Assembly: GCA_017557885.1 (NCBI GenBank)
Contig: JAFYXV010000011.1
Coordinates: 1-64,000, forward strand
Origin: a bacterium
GTDB lineage: Bacteria > Auribacterota > UBA3054
Reading direction: 5' to 3'
DNA: 64,000 nt
This document shows, piece after piece, positions 1 through 8,502 of this stretch. Below the pieces are notes generated by a model. It worked only from the letters and a program-made list of their open reading frames with translations. It had not been told where the DNA came from and did not search any database. Position 1 is the stretch's first letter, and every line of letters begins with the position of its first letter. A program made the translations under genes and the position numbers.

Positions 1-527
1 ATGCCGTTGCAGCCGAAGAGGTCGTAGGACTCGCGGTAGTTCACGGTCTGCCAGAAGGCGAAGACCTTGGCGCAGGAGTACGGGCTCCTGGGATGGAAGG
101 GCGTGGTCTCCTTCTGGGGGGTTTCCTGAACGAGGCCGTACATCTCGCTGCTGGAAGCCTGGTAGAAGCGGGGCTTGTTGTCCAATCTGCGGATGGCCTC
201 CAGAAGGTTCAGGCAGCCCATGGCCACCGTGTCAACGGTATAGACCGGCTCGTCGAAGGAAACTCTCACGTGGCTCTGGGCGCCCAGATTGTAAACTTCG
301 TCGGGCTTGATATCCAGCACCAGCTCTCTCAAGCGGGTGGCGTCCGTCAGGTCGCCGTATTCCAGTTTCAGCTTGGGATCGTTGTAGATGTGCTCGATGC
401 GTTTCGTGTTGAAGGAGGAGGAACGGCGGATGATGCCGTAAACTTCATAGCCCTTATTCAGCAGAAGTTCCGCCAGATAAGACCCGTCCTGACCGGTGAT
501 GCCGGAGACCAAAGCTTTTTTTGTCAT
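1..527 (-). CDS. gmd: GDP-mannose 4,6-dehydratase (3' end outside window)
   Basis: The first 175 codons of a short-chain dehydrogenase/reductase-fold nucleotide-sugar enzyme; the gene runs off the left edge. The N-terminus begins [20 protein letters not shown], which holds the NAD(P)-binding GxxGxxG region (GITGQDG), followed by [10 protein letters not shown] and the catalytic-region stretch ASSSEMYG with PRSPYSCAK further on (the YxxxK dyad), all typical of Gmd. The enzyme converts GDP-mannose to GDP-4-keto-6-deoxymannose in the cytosol, the first step to GDP-fucose and related deoxyhexoses for LPS or capsule. ATG at 527 follows a poor SD; a promoter lies 50 bp upstream. Identity is firm; the C-terminal half cannot be checked. 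Confidence 0.93.
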   Translation of the reverse strand, partial: MTKKALVSGITGQDGSYLAELLLNKGYEVYGIIRRSSSFNTKRIEHIYNDPKLKLEYGDLTDATRLRELVLDIKPDEVYNLGAQSHVRVSFDEPVYTVDTVAMGCLNLLEAIRRLDNKPRFYQASSSEMYGLVQETPQKETTPFHPRSPYSCAKVFAFWQTVNYRESYDLFGCNG

Positions 528-576
528 AGCGTTGCGAGGTTAAAGTTATCTTATTTTAAAAAGTTATATATTGGAT

Positions 577-605
577 ATTATACTAAAAGCGCCCTCGGAA
601 ACCAA
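577..605 (-). promoter_or_regulatory. Promoter of gmd
   Basis: Reading the minus strand, TTGGTT (605-600) is separated by exactly 17 bp from TATAAT (582-577), placing transcription start near 570, about 43 nt before the gmd ATG. The 528-732 intergenic region is AT-rich and carries divergent promoters for gmd and the gene at 733. Confidence 0.6.
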
Positions 606-669
606 TACCGCGGCGGAAACGGATGCGGAGAAAGGACGTCCGGACAGAATTTGGCTTTTTGTTTTTTAT

Positions 670-698
670 TTGCAACTTTTCTCTATTTTTGGTAGATT
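670..698 (+). promoter_or_regulatory. Promoter of the first PEP-CTERM giant
   Basis: TTGCAA (670-675), 17 bp, TAGATT (693-698), with TTTTTGG just before the -10 (a TGn extended -10). The start ATG at 733 has an AAGGA SD at 723-727. Confidence 0.5.
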
Positions 699-732
699 TA
701 ATATGTAAACAATAACCAATTGAAGGATCCTT

Positions 733-3700
733 ATGAAAAAACTCCTTATTCTTGCGGCGGTCCTTTTCCTTGGCTCTTACGCCATGGCGGACTCCGTGCT
801 TTTCGAAACTAATTTCGACGATCTGGAACTCGGCGCAATCGTCGCCAATTACCCCTCCGTCTGGTCATATTGCTACGGCGCTCCCGCAGATGAAAACAAT
901 ACCGTTGAGGTGGTGGAAGGCGGCGCCGGCGGCGAAGGCCGCTGCCTCCGCTACAACACCACGGACAAGTGGCTCTCCACCCACGCGAAAATTCCCAACA
1001 GTGAGAACCACTCCCTGACCAATGACTTCAAGGTCTCCTTCAAGGTCAATTTCGCCAGGATGGGGCAGGTAAATTTTAACTCCAACGACGGCATGGGAGA
1101 AATGATCTTCAGGAAGGACGGAGACTACGCTTTTAAGATCGGCAGCTCCGGAACCATTGGTTTCTCAAGCACCAACAGCTGCCCCATGGACGAGTGGATC
1201 CCTGTTTCATATGTCATGAACGGCACCCCCGGCAACAGGAAACTTTTGTCCGTGCAGTTCGGCGAAGCCACATATGAAGATTTGGACATTCTTATCAGCT
1301 CTAACCAGGAAAAAGACTGGTTCCCCAACTTCCGCTTCTTTAACTGGGGCAACATCGACGTATGTTTGGACGATCTGAAAGTTGAATTAGTCCCCCGCAA
1401 CGTGGGCGACGTTCAGCTGACCATCACCGGCGACAACAGGCTCGATTTCAACACCGATACGGTGACCGTTCGCCTCTTCAACGAGGGCACCCAGGAAGGC
1501 GAAGTGACAATTTCAAGCGGCGCCGCCTTCATGAAGCTGAACGGAGAATCTAGCTACGTCAAGACTATGGCCGGCGGATCCTATGAAGACCTCGTCGTCA
1601 CCATCGACCGCTCCGCCATGGGCAACGACTACTACTGCGCCAAGGTCAGCGCTGTCTGCGGCGGCGTTGAAGCCAGTTATCCCATCTTCATCCAGTCCGG
1701 CATCGAAGGCGAAGGCTACACCTACTACAGGGACCACTTCGGCGAACTGGAAATGGGCAAGGACATCAAATCCGTGGATCCCGCCTGGCGTAACGGCTAC
1801 GGCGCCCCCGCCACCTCCCCCATAGTTGATCTGAACGGCGAAAAAGTCCTGCAGATCAATTACAAGGATTACGCCGCTTTCCATATCAAATGCGACACTT
1901 TGGAAGGCACCAGCGAAAGCTACAACTACAGAGTCTCCTTCAAAGGCCTCATCCCCAGCGGCTGCGAATCCTACAACCAGTACAACCTGGGCTCCACCAC
2001 CGACGGCGGCGTCAACCACGAAGTGACCATGCGCTATTCGGAAGAAGCGGGCGGCGTCATCTTCGCCAATATGGGCAACACCTGTCCCCTGGACGAGTGG
2101 TTCGACGTTTCCTACGTCTTCAACTTCACGCCGGACAACGCCCGCATGATCTCCATCACCTTTGGTGACGTGACCTCCAATCTGAACCTGCTGATCGGCA
2201 ATGCCAACGGCAACAAAGACTATTTCAACTATATGCGCTTCTTCGGCTGGTGCAACGCCAACAGCGCGCCCATCTATATCAAGGACTTCGTTATCGACTC
2301 CATAGCTCGCCCCGACGTAGGCCCGCAGCTGGAAGTCGGCAAGGGCGGCCAGGTTTTGCTGGCTGAAAAGACCGCGACTCTTACCGTCCTGAACGCCGGC
2401 ACCGGCAACCTCAGCTTCTCGGCTGAAGTGACCCAGGGCGGCGGCTGGCTCTCCATCAGGGAAGCCGACGAAGAGACCGGCGTCCTGGAAGACACCATCG
2501 AGGGCAGCGGAAGTAAGAAGTACACCATGGACATTTCCCGCGACGACCTCGGCAACACCTACGGCTTCGGCCAGGTGACCGTGACCGGCGCCGGCGCTGA
2601 AAAGACCGTGAACTTCTTCGTGCAGTCCGAGGACGAAACGGGCGCCACGCTGTACTACAACGATTTTGATTCCATGGAGCTCGGCAACATCAAGAACACC
2701 GACCCGGCCTGGATCGGCGGCGCCGAAGGCACCGTGGTGGTGGATCCCATCACCGGCGGCTCCTGCCTGGAGATCATCGGCGACAACCAGAACCTGCACG
2801 CCATCTGCAAGGCTCCGGAAGGCTCCTCCAAGAAGTTCAACTACACCTGCTCCATGAAGCTTAAACTGCCCACCGGCGCCACGGGCCCCTACTTCGTGAC
2901 CGGCAACGACCTCGGCCACTACATCGGCGAATACGGCATCTCCGTGACCGACGACAAGAAGCTCAAAGTCGGGTGCTCCAACTGCGACAACAACCCGTTG
3001 CAGGGCGTCACCGCCCCCTTGGGCGAATGGGTGGATTTCGCCTACACCTACAACGCCGACCCCTTAAACTGCCGCCTGCTCTCCATGACGCTGGGCGAAG
3101 TTACCGTGGAATGCAGCGAGCCCATCACCGGCTCCAGGGGCGACTACGACTTCTTCAACGAGTTCCGCTTCTACATCTTCGGCAACGGCGATCATCAGCC
3201 CATCTACATCGACGACTTCAGAGTCAGCATGGATCCCAAGGACACCTCCAAACCCGGCGTCATGGACATCCGCTGCGAATACAACCCGATCCCCTACACA
3301 TTAGATGCCACGACGATCAACATATTGAACGCCGGCGGCCGCTCCTTCGACTTCACTGCGGAAGTCCTCCAGGGCGCCAGCTGGCTGACGCTCAGCACCT
3401 ATGAAGGGACTGTGGACAGCTCCTTCACCATGACAGCCACTGCCAACAGGGGTAAACTTGGCTACGGCTTCCATCGCGCCATCGTGAAATTCGTGAGCTC
3501 TGAGGGCGAAACGAAGGTCTTCACCATCGGCGTGCAGGCCGGCAGCGCGGAAGAGGGCTACGTCCTCTACGCTTCCGACATCAACAGCCTGAAACTTTCC
3601 GAAATAACGGATGAAGAGGTCATAAACGAGCTTTCTGAGCAGGACGCCTGCTTCGACCGCGTGACCAGCCACAACTGCGCCGCCATCGCCCTTGACCCCA

Positions 3701-4371
3701 AGGACAGCACGCAGAAAGTTATCCAGATGATCAACGCCAACGACTGGGACAAGTACTGCGGCTACATCCTGAACGTCAACGCCCCGGCGGAATCCGCTGA
3801 GGATTATGACGTCGTGGTGGGCATGAAGATGCTCATCCCCGAGACCTATGTGGATCTGCCGGAAGAAGAATACGAGCACCCCTATGCGGCCTTCTTCGTC
3901 AGCCAGGACAACAGCCACCGCATCAACGAGCTCTATTTCTATCTCGATCAGGAAGGCGGAACGCTGAACGTCTTCCCCGAACTGCCGGACATCCAGAACA
4001 CCAACTGGTGGATCGAGAACGTGGAAAGCTCCGCTCCTGTTCCCAACAACGAGTGGTTCACCTACTACACCCGCTTCAACTGCAAGCTCGTCGACTATCA
4101 GTACAAGCGCTTCTACGCTTTCACCTTCGGTGACAACGAGTACCATATGGAAGGCTCCGACCAGATCCTTGATTATCCCAACGGCATCAGCGAAAAGGCT
4201 CTCGCCAACGAAGAGATGCCCACCATCAAGTTCTGGTCCTACCGCGACAACGCCAACATCCTCCTGAAGGACATCACCGTGGCTCTCGTTCCGCACAACG
4301 CGATCCCCGAGCCCGCGGTCCTCGGTTTGCTTGCGCTGCTGGCTCTGGCCTTCGCAAGAAAGCAGAGATAA
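733..4371 (+). CDS. Giant modular secreted PEP-CTERM protein, copy 1
   Basis: A 1212-aa exported surface or matrix protein. A Sec signal peptide (about residues 1-19, ending AMA/DS) is followed by four repeats of a roughly 200-aa lectin/LamG-like beta-sandwich, each opening with a YxxxFDxxELG-type line and closing with a DDLxV-type strand. Three BACON-like Ig domains of about 100 aa separate them (near 226-325, 527-640 and 840-940). The C-terminus is IPEP, a hydrophobic helix and a basic end ARKQR: a PEP-CTERM signal, known to be recognised by exosortases for sorting to the outer surface. Function is inferred as glycan or surface adhesion; no catalytic motif is visible. A close paralogue follows directly. 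ATG 733 is chosen for its SD and signal peptide. Confidence 0.85.
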   Translation: MKKLLILAAVLFLGSYAMADSVLFETNFDDLELGAIVANYPSVWSYCYGAPADENNTVEVVEGGAGGEGRCLRYNTTDKWLSTHAKIPNSENHSLTNDFKVSFKVNFARMGQVNFNSNDGMGEMIFRKDGDYAFKIGSSGTIGFSSTNSCPMDEWIPVSYVMNGTPGNRKLLSVQFGEATYEDLDILISSNQEKDWFPNFRFFNWGNIDVCLDDLKVELVPRNVGDVQLTITGDNRLDFNTDTVTVRLFNEGTQEGEVTISSGAAFMKLNGESSYVKTMAGGSYEDLVVTIDRSAMGNDYYCAKVSAVCGGVEASYPIFIQSGIEGEGYTYYRDHFGELEMGKDIKSVDPAWRNGYGAPATSPIVDLNGEKVLQINYKDYAAFHIKCDTLEGTSESYNYRVSFKGLIPSGCESYNQYNLGSTTDGGVNHEVTMRYSEEAGGVIFANMGNTCPLDEWFDVSYVFNFTPDNARMISITFGDVTSNLNLLIGNANGNKDYFNYMRFFGWCNANSAPIYIKDFVIDSIARPDVGPQLEVGKGGQVLLAEKTATLTVLNAGTGNLSFSAEVTQGGGWLSIREADEETGVLEDTIEGSGSKKYTMDISRDDLGNTYGFGQVTVTGAGAEKTVNFFVQSEDETGATLYYNDFDSMELGNIKNTDPAWIGGAEGTVVVDPITGGSCLEIIGDNQNLHAICKAPEGSSKKFNYTCSMKLKLPTGATGPYFVTGNDLGHYIGEYGISVTDDKKLKVGCSNCDNNPLQGVTAPLGEWVDFAYTYNADPLNCRLLSMTLGEVTVECSEPITGSRGDYDFFNEFRFYIFGNGDHQPIYIDDFRVSMDPKDTSKPGVMDIRCEYNPIPYTLDATTINILNAGGRSFDFTAEVLQGASWLTLSTYEGTVDSSFTMTATANRGKLGYGFHRAIVKFVSSEGETKVFTIGVQAGSAEEGYVLYASDINSLKLSEITDEEVINELSEQDACFDRVTSHNCAAIALDPKDSTQKVIQMINANDWDKYCGYILNVNAPAESAEDYDVVVGMKMLIPETYVDLPEEEYEHPYAAFFVSQDNSHRINELYFYLDQEGGTLNVFPELPDIQNTNWWIENVESSAPVPNNEWFTYYTRFNCKLVDYQYKRFYAFTFGDNEYHMEGSDQILDYPNGISEKALANEEMPTIKFWSYRDNANILLKDITVALVPHNAIPEPAVLGLLALLALAFARKQR

Positions 4372-4390
4372 GCCTGGCATAGTTTAGGCA

Positions 4391-4424
4391 AAAAAGGGCT
4401 TCCCGCAAGGGAAGCCTTTTTTTT
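4391..4424 (+). terminator. Intrinsic terminator
   Basis: An 8-bp stem GGCTTCCC/GGGAAGCC (4397-4404/4409-4416) with a GCAA tetraloop is followed by eight T, 25 bp after the stop codon. The A-run on the other side adds pairing. Confidence 0.92.
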
Positions 4425-4451
4425 GCAAATAATTTTTCTTTCTAGTAAAAT
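4423..4451 (+). promoter_or_regulatory. Promoter of the second PEP-CTERM giant
   Basis: TTGCAA (4423-4428), 17 bp, TAAAAT (4446-4451). The -35 hexamer is the same as in front of copy 1 and starts inside the T-run of copy 1's terminator, so the two paralogues appear to be separate transcription units with matching promoters. Confidence 0.6.
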
Positions 4452-4478
4452 TTAGGTGAACCAACGCAGGTATGAGTT

Positions 4479-7400
4479 ATGAAAAAACTGCTTATATTCA
4501 CGGCGCTCTTCTTTTTGGGCGCCTCCGCCTTTGCGGATTCCGTCCTCTACGAGACCAATTTCGACAGTATGGAGCTGGGGCCGATCTTCGAGAATTATTC
4601 CGACAGTTGGTACAAATACTACGGCTCCGTCAACGAGGATAACTATATGAACGTGGTGGAGGGAGGCTGCGGAGGAACAGGCCGCTCGCTGCGTTACCAC
4701 TCCTCGGGATATACGATGGCCACCAGGACCAGGATACCGAATAACGAAAATCATTCGCTCACCAAGGACTTCAGGGTCACCTTCATGGTGAACTTTACGA
4801 AGGTCGATAAGATCTCCTTCAACTCCAACGAGGGCGCCGGGGAGCTGCTTTTTTTAAAAAGCGGCGAAGACAAATTTTATATCGAGGGCGGAGACTTCAG
4901 CTTCTCCACCACCAACAGCTGCCCCGTGGGAGAGTGGGTTACGGTCAGCTACACCCTGAACCTGACTCCCGGCAACAGAAAACTTCTTTATCTGAAGTTC
5001 GGCAACGTCGCCTATGAAGACCTGAACGTCCCGATCAATTCCGACGTTGAGGAAGACGCCTTCCCCAATTTCCTTTTCTTCCAATGGGCGGAATCGGAGG
5101 TCAGCATCGATGATTTGAAGATAGAATTGCTTGACCGCAGCGTAGGCGACGTCCAGCTCGCCCTGACCGGAAACAACCGCATTTCGCTTGGCAGTAATTC
5201 CGCCGCGATAAGGCTCATCAACGAAGGCAAAGAGCCCGGAGAAATTACTATAACGAGCGACTCCGCCTTCGTAAAGATCAACGGGCAAGAGAGCTTCGTG
5301 AAAACTTTGGTAGGCGGCGCCTCCACCACCTTGAACATCACCGTTGACCGATCAGAAATGGGCAACGACTATTACATGGCCAATATCAAATGCTCCTGCG
5401 GCTCAATAGAAGCGAGTTATCCCCTCTTCATCCAGTCAGGCGTGGAGGGCGAAGGCTACACCTACTACAGAAGCCACTTCAACGAGTTCGAGACCGGGAA
5501 AGACATAAGGGCGGTCGATCCCGCCTGGAAAAACGGCTACGGCTCACCGGACAATTCCCCCATCGTGGAAATGGACGGCGAAAAAGCCCTGCAGATCAAT
5601 TACAAAAGTTACAACGCCTTCCACGTAAAGTGCGACACCAAAGCCGGCACCTGCGATTCCTACAACTACCGCGTCTCCTTCAAAGGATACGTCCCCAGCG
5701 GCGGCGAAAAATACAATCAGTACAACCTGGGCTCAACCGCCACGGTAAGCGGCAGCGAAGTCATCAACCAGGAGCTGCCCATGGTTTACAATGAAGGAAG
5801 AGGCGGCGTCACCTTCACCCACATGGGCAACGTTTGCCCCCTGGACGAATGGTTCGACGTTTCCTACGTCTTCAACTACCAGCCCGACAACTGCCGGCTT
5901 ATTTCCATCACCTTCGGAGACGTGGTCTCCAACTTAAATTACCTCCTTCCCAACGCCTCCGGAAACCATGATTATTTCAACTGGTTCCGCTTCTTCGGCT
6001 GGTGCGAAGCAAACAGCGCGCCAATCTTTGTAAAAGACCTAGTCATAGATTCCGTAGCGCGGCCCGACGTGGGCCCGGAACTGGAAGTCAGCAAAGGCGG
6101 CCAGATTTTCCTTGATGAAAGCGTATCCTCTTTGACTGTTCTGAACAGCGGGACCGGGAACCTCCCCTTCCGGGCGGAAGTAACGCGTGGCGGAGGGTGG
6201 CTCTCCATCAGGGAGGCCGACGAAGAGACCGGCATCCTGGAAGACACTATCGTTGGCAGCGGCTCCAAGAAATACACCCTGGACATAGTGCGGGCTGACC
6301 TCGGCAATTCCTACGGCTTTGGACAGGTGACCGTGACGGGCGCCGGCGATACCAAGGTCGTGAATTACTTTGTGCAGTCCGGAGACGAGACCGGCGCCAC
6401 GCTGTATTTCAACGACTTCGACTCTATGGAGCTTGGCAATATCAAAAACAGCGATCCTGCCTGGACCGGCGGCGCCGAGGGCCGCGTGGTCGTGGATTCC
6501 GACGGCTCCTGTCTGGAAGTCGTGGGCAGCGACCAGCAGCTGCACGCCATCGTTAAAGCTAAGGAAGGCTCCTCCGCCAACTACAACTATGTCGTCAGGA
6601 TGAAACTGAAATTCCCGGTTGGCGCCACAGGCCCCTTCTTCATCACCGGCACCGACCTCTCCCACCCCCAGGGCGAATACGGGCTCGTAGTCAATAACGA
6701 CAGCGTCGGCGTGGACACCAGGAACTGCAGCAACAATCCCCTCGCCGGCGTGACCGTGCCGGCTGGCGAATGGTTCGAGCTTGCCTACACCTACAACGGC
6801 GACCCCTTGAACAAGCGCCTGCTCAATTTGACCTTGGGCGAAAACACCATAGAGTGCAGCGAGCCCATCAACATCGGCGACAAATACGATTTCTTCAACG
6901 AATTCCGCTTCTATGTTTTCTCCAACGGCGAACATCAGCCCTTCTATGTGGACGATCTCTATATCGGCTTGGAACCAAAGGATGCTTCCAAACCCGGCGT
7001 CATGGACATAAAATGCCTTACTAACCCCATCCCCTATACGGAAAGCGGCACGACTATCAACATCTTGAACGCCGGCGGCCGGGCCTTCACCTACACCGCC
7101 GTGGTGCAGCAGGGGGGCGAATGGCTGACGCTAAGTTCGTACGCCGGGACCGTCGGCAGTTCGGACTCTCTTACCGTCAGCATCGACCGCTCCAAACTTG
7201 GTTACGGCTTCCACCGCGCCGTAGTTAAATTCACAAGCAGCGAGGGAGAAACGAAAAAGCTTACGATCGGCGTGCAGTCAGGCAGCGCGGAAGAGGGCTA
7301 TGTTCTCTACGCTTCGGACATCAATAGTCTCAAACTGTCCGAAGTCGGCGAAGAAGAAGTGACCAACGAGCTCAGCGAGCAGGACGCCTGCTGGGACCGC

Positions 7401-8105
7401 GTCACGCTGCACAACCGCGCCGCCGTGTCGCTTGATCCCAAGGGCAGCAATGAGAAGTGCATCCGGATGATCAACGCCAACGACTGGAGCAAATACTCGG
7501 GCTACCTGTTGAACGTCAACGCCCCCGCGGAAGCCGCCTCGGATTACGACATCATAGTTGGCATGAAGATGCTCATCCCCGACACCTACGTGAATTTGCC
7601 GGAAGAGGAATACGAGCATCCCTACGCGGCTTTCTTCGTCAGCCAGGACAACGAGCACCGCCAGAACGAACTCTACTTCTATCTCGATCAGGAAGGCGGA
7701 ACGCTGAACGTCTTCCCCGAACTTTCCGATATCCAGAATACCAACTGGTGGCAGGAAAACGCGGAAAGTTCCGCTCCCGTTCCCAACAACGAGTGGTTCG
7801 CCTACTACACCCGCTTCAGCACCAAACTCGTAGATTACCAGTACAAACGCTTCTACGCTTTCACCTTCGGCGGGAACGAGTACCATCTGGAAGGCTCCGA
7901 TCAGATCATTGATTACCCAAACGGCATCAGCGAAAAGGCCCTGGCCAACGAAGCCATGCCGACCATCAAGTTCTGGTCCTACCGCGACAACGCCAACATC
8001 CTCATGAAGGATATCACCGTGGCGCTGGTTCCCCACGACGCTATTCCCGAGCCCGCCTTGTTCGGCCTGCTGGCTCTCATAGGCCTCTTGCTGAAGCGGC
8101 GCTGA
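4479..8105 (+). CDS. Giant modular secreted PEP-CTERM protein, copy 2
   Basis: A 1208-aa paralogue of the upstream protein with the same order of parts: signal peptide (MKKLLIFTALFFLGASAFA), lectin-like modules beginning YETNFDSMELG, YYRSHFNEFETG, YFNDFDSMELG and YASDINSLKLS, three BACON-like spacers, and a C-terminal IPEPALFGLLALIGLLLKRR sorting signal. The two proteins align end to end with almost no gaps, and the fourth module is the most alike, so this is a recent whole-gene tandem duplication with some gene conversion possible. Function is presumed surface binding. The start ATG has only a weak SD (GCAGG). Confidence 0.85.
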   Translation: MKKLLIFTALFFLGASAFADSVLYETNFDSMELGPIFENYSDSWYKYYGSVNEDNYMNVVEGGCGGTGRSLRYHSSGYTMATRTRIPNNENHSLTKDFRVTFMVNFTKVDKISFNSNEGAGELLFLKSGEDKFYIEGGDFSFSTTNSCPVGEWVTVSYTLNLTPGNRKLLYLKFGNVAYEDLNVPINSDVEEDAFPNFLFFQWAESEVSIDDLKIELLDRSVGDVQLALTGNNRISLGSNSAAIRLINEGKEPGEITITSDSAFVKINGQESFVKTLVGGASTTLNITVDRSEMGNDYYMANIKCSCGSIEASYPLFIQSGVEGEGYTYYRSHFNEFETGKDIRAVDPAWKNGYGSPDNSPIVEMDGEKALQINYKSYNAFHVKCDTKAGTCDSYNYRVSFKGYVPSGGEKYNQYNLGSTATVSGSEVINQELPMVYNEGRGGVTFTHMGNVCPLDEWFDVSYVFNYQPDNCRLISITFGDVVSNLNYLLPNASGNHDYFNWFRFFGWCEANSAPIFVKDLVIDSVARPDVGPELEVSKGGQIFLDESVSSLTVLNSGTGNLPFRAEVTRGGGWLSIREADEETGILEDTIVGSGSKKYTLDIVRADLGNSYGFGQVTVTGAGDTKVVNYFVQSGDETGATLYFNDFDSMELGNIKNSDPAWTGGAEGRVVVDSDGSCLEVVGSDQQLHAIVKAKEGSSANYNYVVRMKLKFPVGATGPFFITGTDLSHPQGEYGLVVNNDSVGVDTRNCSNNPLAGVTVPAGEWFELAYTYNGDPLNKRLLNLTLGENTIECSEPINIGDKYDFFNEFRFYVFSNGEHQPFYVDDLYIGLEPKDASKPGVMDIKCLTNPIPYTESGTTINILNAGGRAFTYTAVVQQGGEWLTLSSYAGTVGSSDSLTVSIDRSKLGYGFHRAVVKFTSSEGETKKLTIGVQSGSAEEGYVLYASDINSLKLSEVGEEEVTNELSEQDACWDRVTLHNRAAVSLDPKGSNEKCIRMINANDWSKYSGYLLNVNAPAEAASDYDIIVGMKMLIPDTYVNLPEEEYEHPYAAFFVSQDNEHRQNELYFYLDQEGGTLNVFPELSDIQNTNWWQENAESSAPVPNNEWFAYYTRFSTKLVDYQYKRFYAFTFGGNEYHLEGSDQIIDYPNGISEKALANEAMPTIKFWSYRDNANILMKDITVALVPHDAIPEPALFGLLALIGLLLKRR

Positions 8106-8126
8106 AGGTTGATTTAGCCGCAAGCG

Positions 8127-8159
8127 GATCCCCGGGTTTTTCCCGGGGATCTTTTTTTT
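8127..8159 (+). terminator. Intrinsic terminator
   Basis: A perfect 10-bp stem GATCCCCGGG/CCCGGGGATC (8127-8136/8142-8151) with a T5 loop and an eight-T tail, 22 bp after the stop of copy 2. Confidence 0.93.
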
Positions 8160-8239
8160 ATGCCTAAGTCTTCTATCTCAAATTTGCATATAATTGCTCA
8201 TTTAATGGAAAAAATTGACTCCTCATTTTCGCTAGCCCC

Positions 8240-8268
8240 TTGATTTTTTATTTTTGTTATGGTAGAAT
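8240..8268 (+). promoter_or_regulatory. Strong promoter with no coding gene behind it
   Basis: TTGATT (8240-8245), 17 bp, TAGAAT (8263-8268), with TGG directly before the -10 (extended -10). No plausible plus-strand coding gene follows; an intrinsic terminator lies about 160 bp downstream, which points to a small RNA. Confidence 0.7.
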
Positions 8269-8274
8269 GTTCCT

Positions 8275-8438
8275 GAAACAAAAATAAGATGGATATTTGA
8301 AAAGTTAAAAAGTTTAAATATTCAATCAAATAGTTTTCCCCCCAAGTCTCGTTTTGAGTCTCTACTTATCTCAGTGCATCCAATCTCTGCGAGACATTTT
8401 TCCCCCCGAGAGGAGGCGCAAGCCTCCTCTCTTTTTTT
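8275..8438 (+). ncRNA. Candidate structured small RNA
   Basis: About 164 nt lie between a strong promoter and a strong terminator, with no open frame that has a usable start. Visible structure: an AU-rich hairpin (8288-8326) of about 14 pairs with one mismatch and G-U pairs; then the motif TTTTCCCCCC (8334-8343), a GTCTCG/CGAGAC stem (8346-8351 with 8390-8395) closing a domain with an inner TGAG/CTCA stem; then a second TTTTTCCCCCC (8397-8407); then the terminator hairpin. The two C6 tracts symmetrically flank the middle domain and look unpaired, as in C-rich sRNAs that bind purine-rich SD sequences. It does not match tmRNA, 6S, RNase P or SRP RNA as far as I can tell. Family unknown; transcription is inferred. 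Confidence 0.6.
8408..8438 (+). terminator. Terminator of the candidate small RNA
   Basis: A perfect 10-bp stem GAGAGGAGGC/GCCTCCTCTC (8408-8417/8422-8431), GCAA loop, seven T. Confidence 0.93.
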
Positions 8439-8451
8439 ATTTTCAGCGCAT

Positions 8452-8480
8452 AAAAAAAGAGCCCGCCTTGCGGCGGGCTC
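8452..8480 (-). terminator. Terminator of the perR-rubrerythrin operon
   Basis: On the minus strand, GAGCCCGCC/GGCGGGCTC (8480-8472/8467-8459) with a GCAA loop and seven T (8458-8452). It is only 14 bp from the small-RNA terminator on the other strand, so the two units converge. Confidence 0.93.
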
Positions 8481-8502
8481 GCAAATCAAGAGAAAGGGTG
8501 GA

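Noticed and set aside
8275-8438. 6S RNA, tmRNA, SRP RNA or RNase P RNA
   Set aside because: No long central-bubble hairpin, no tRNA-like ends, no SRP GGAA/GNAR loop core and too short for RNase P; left as an unassigned small RNA.
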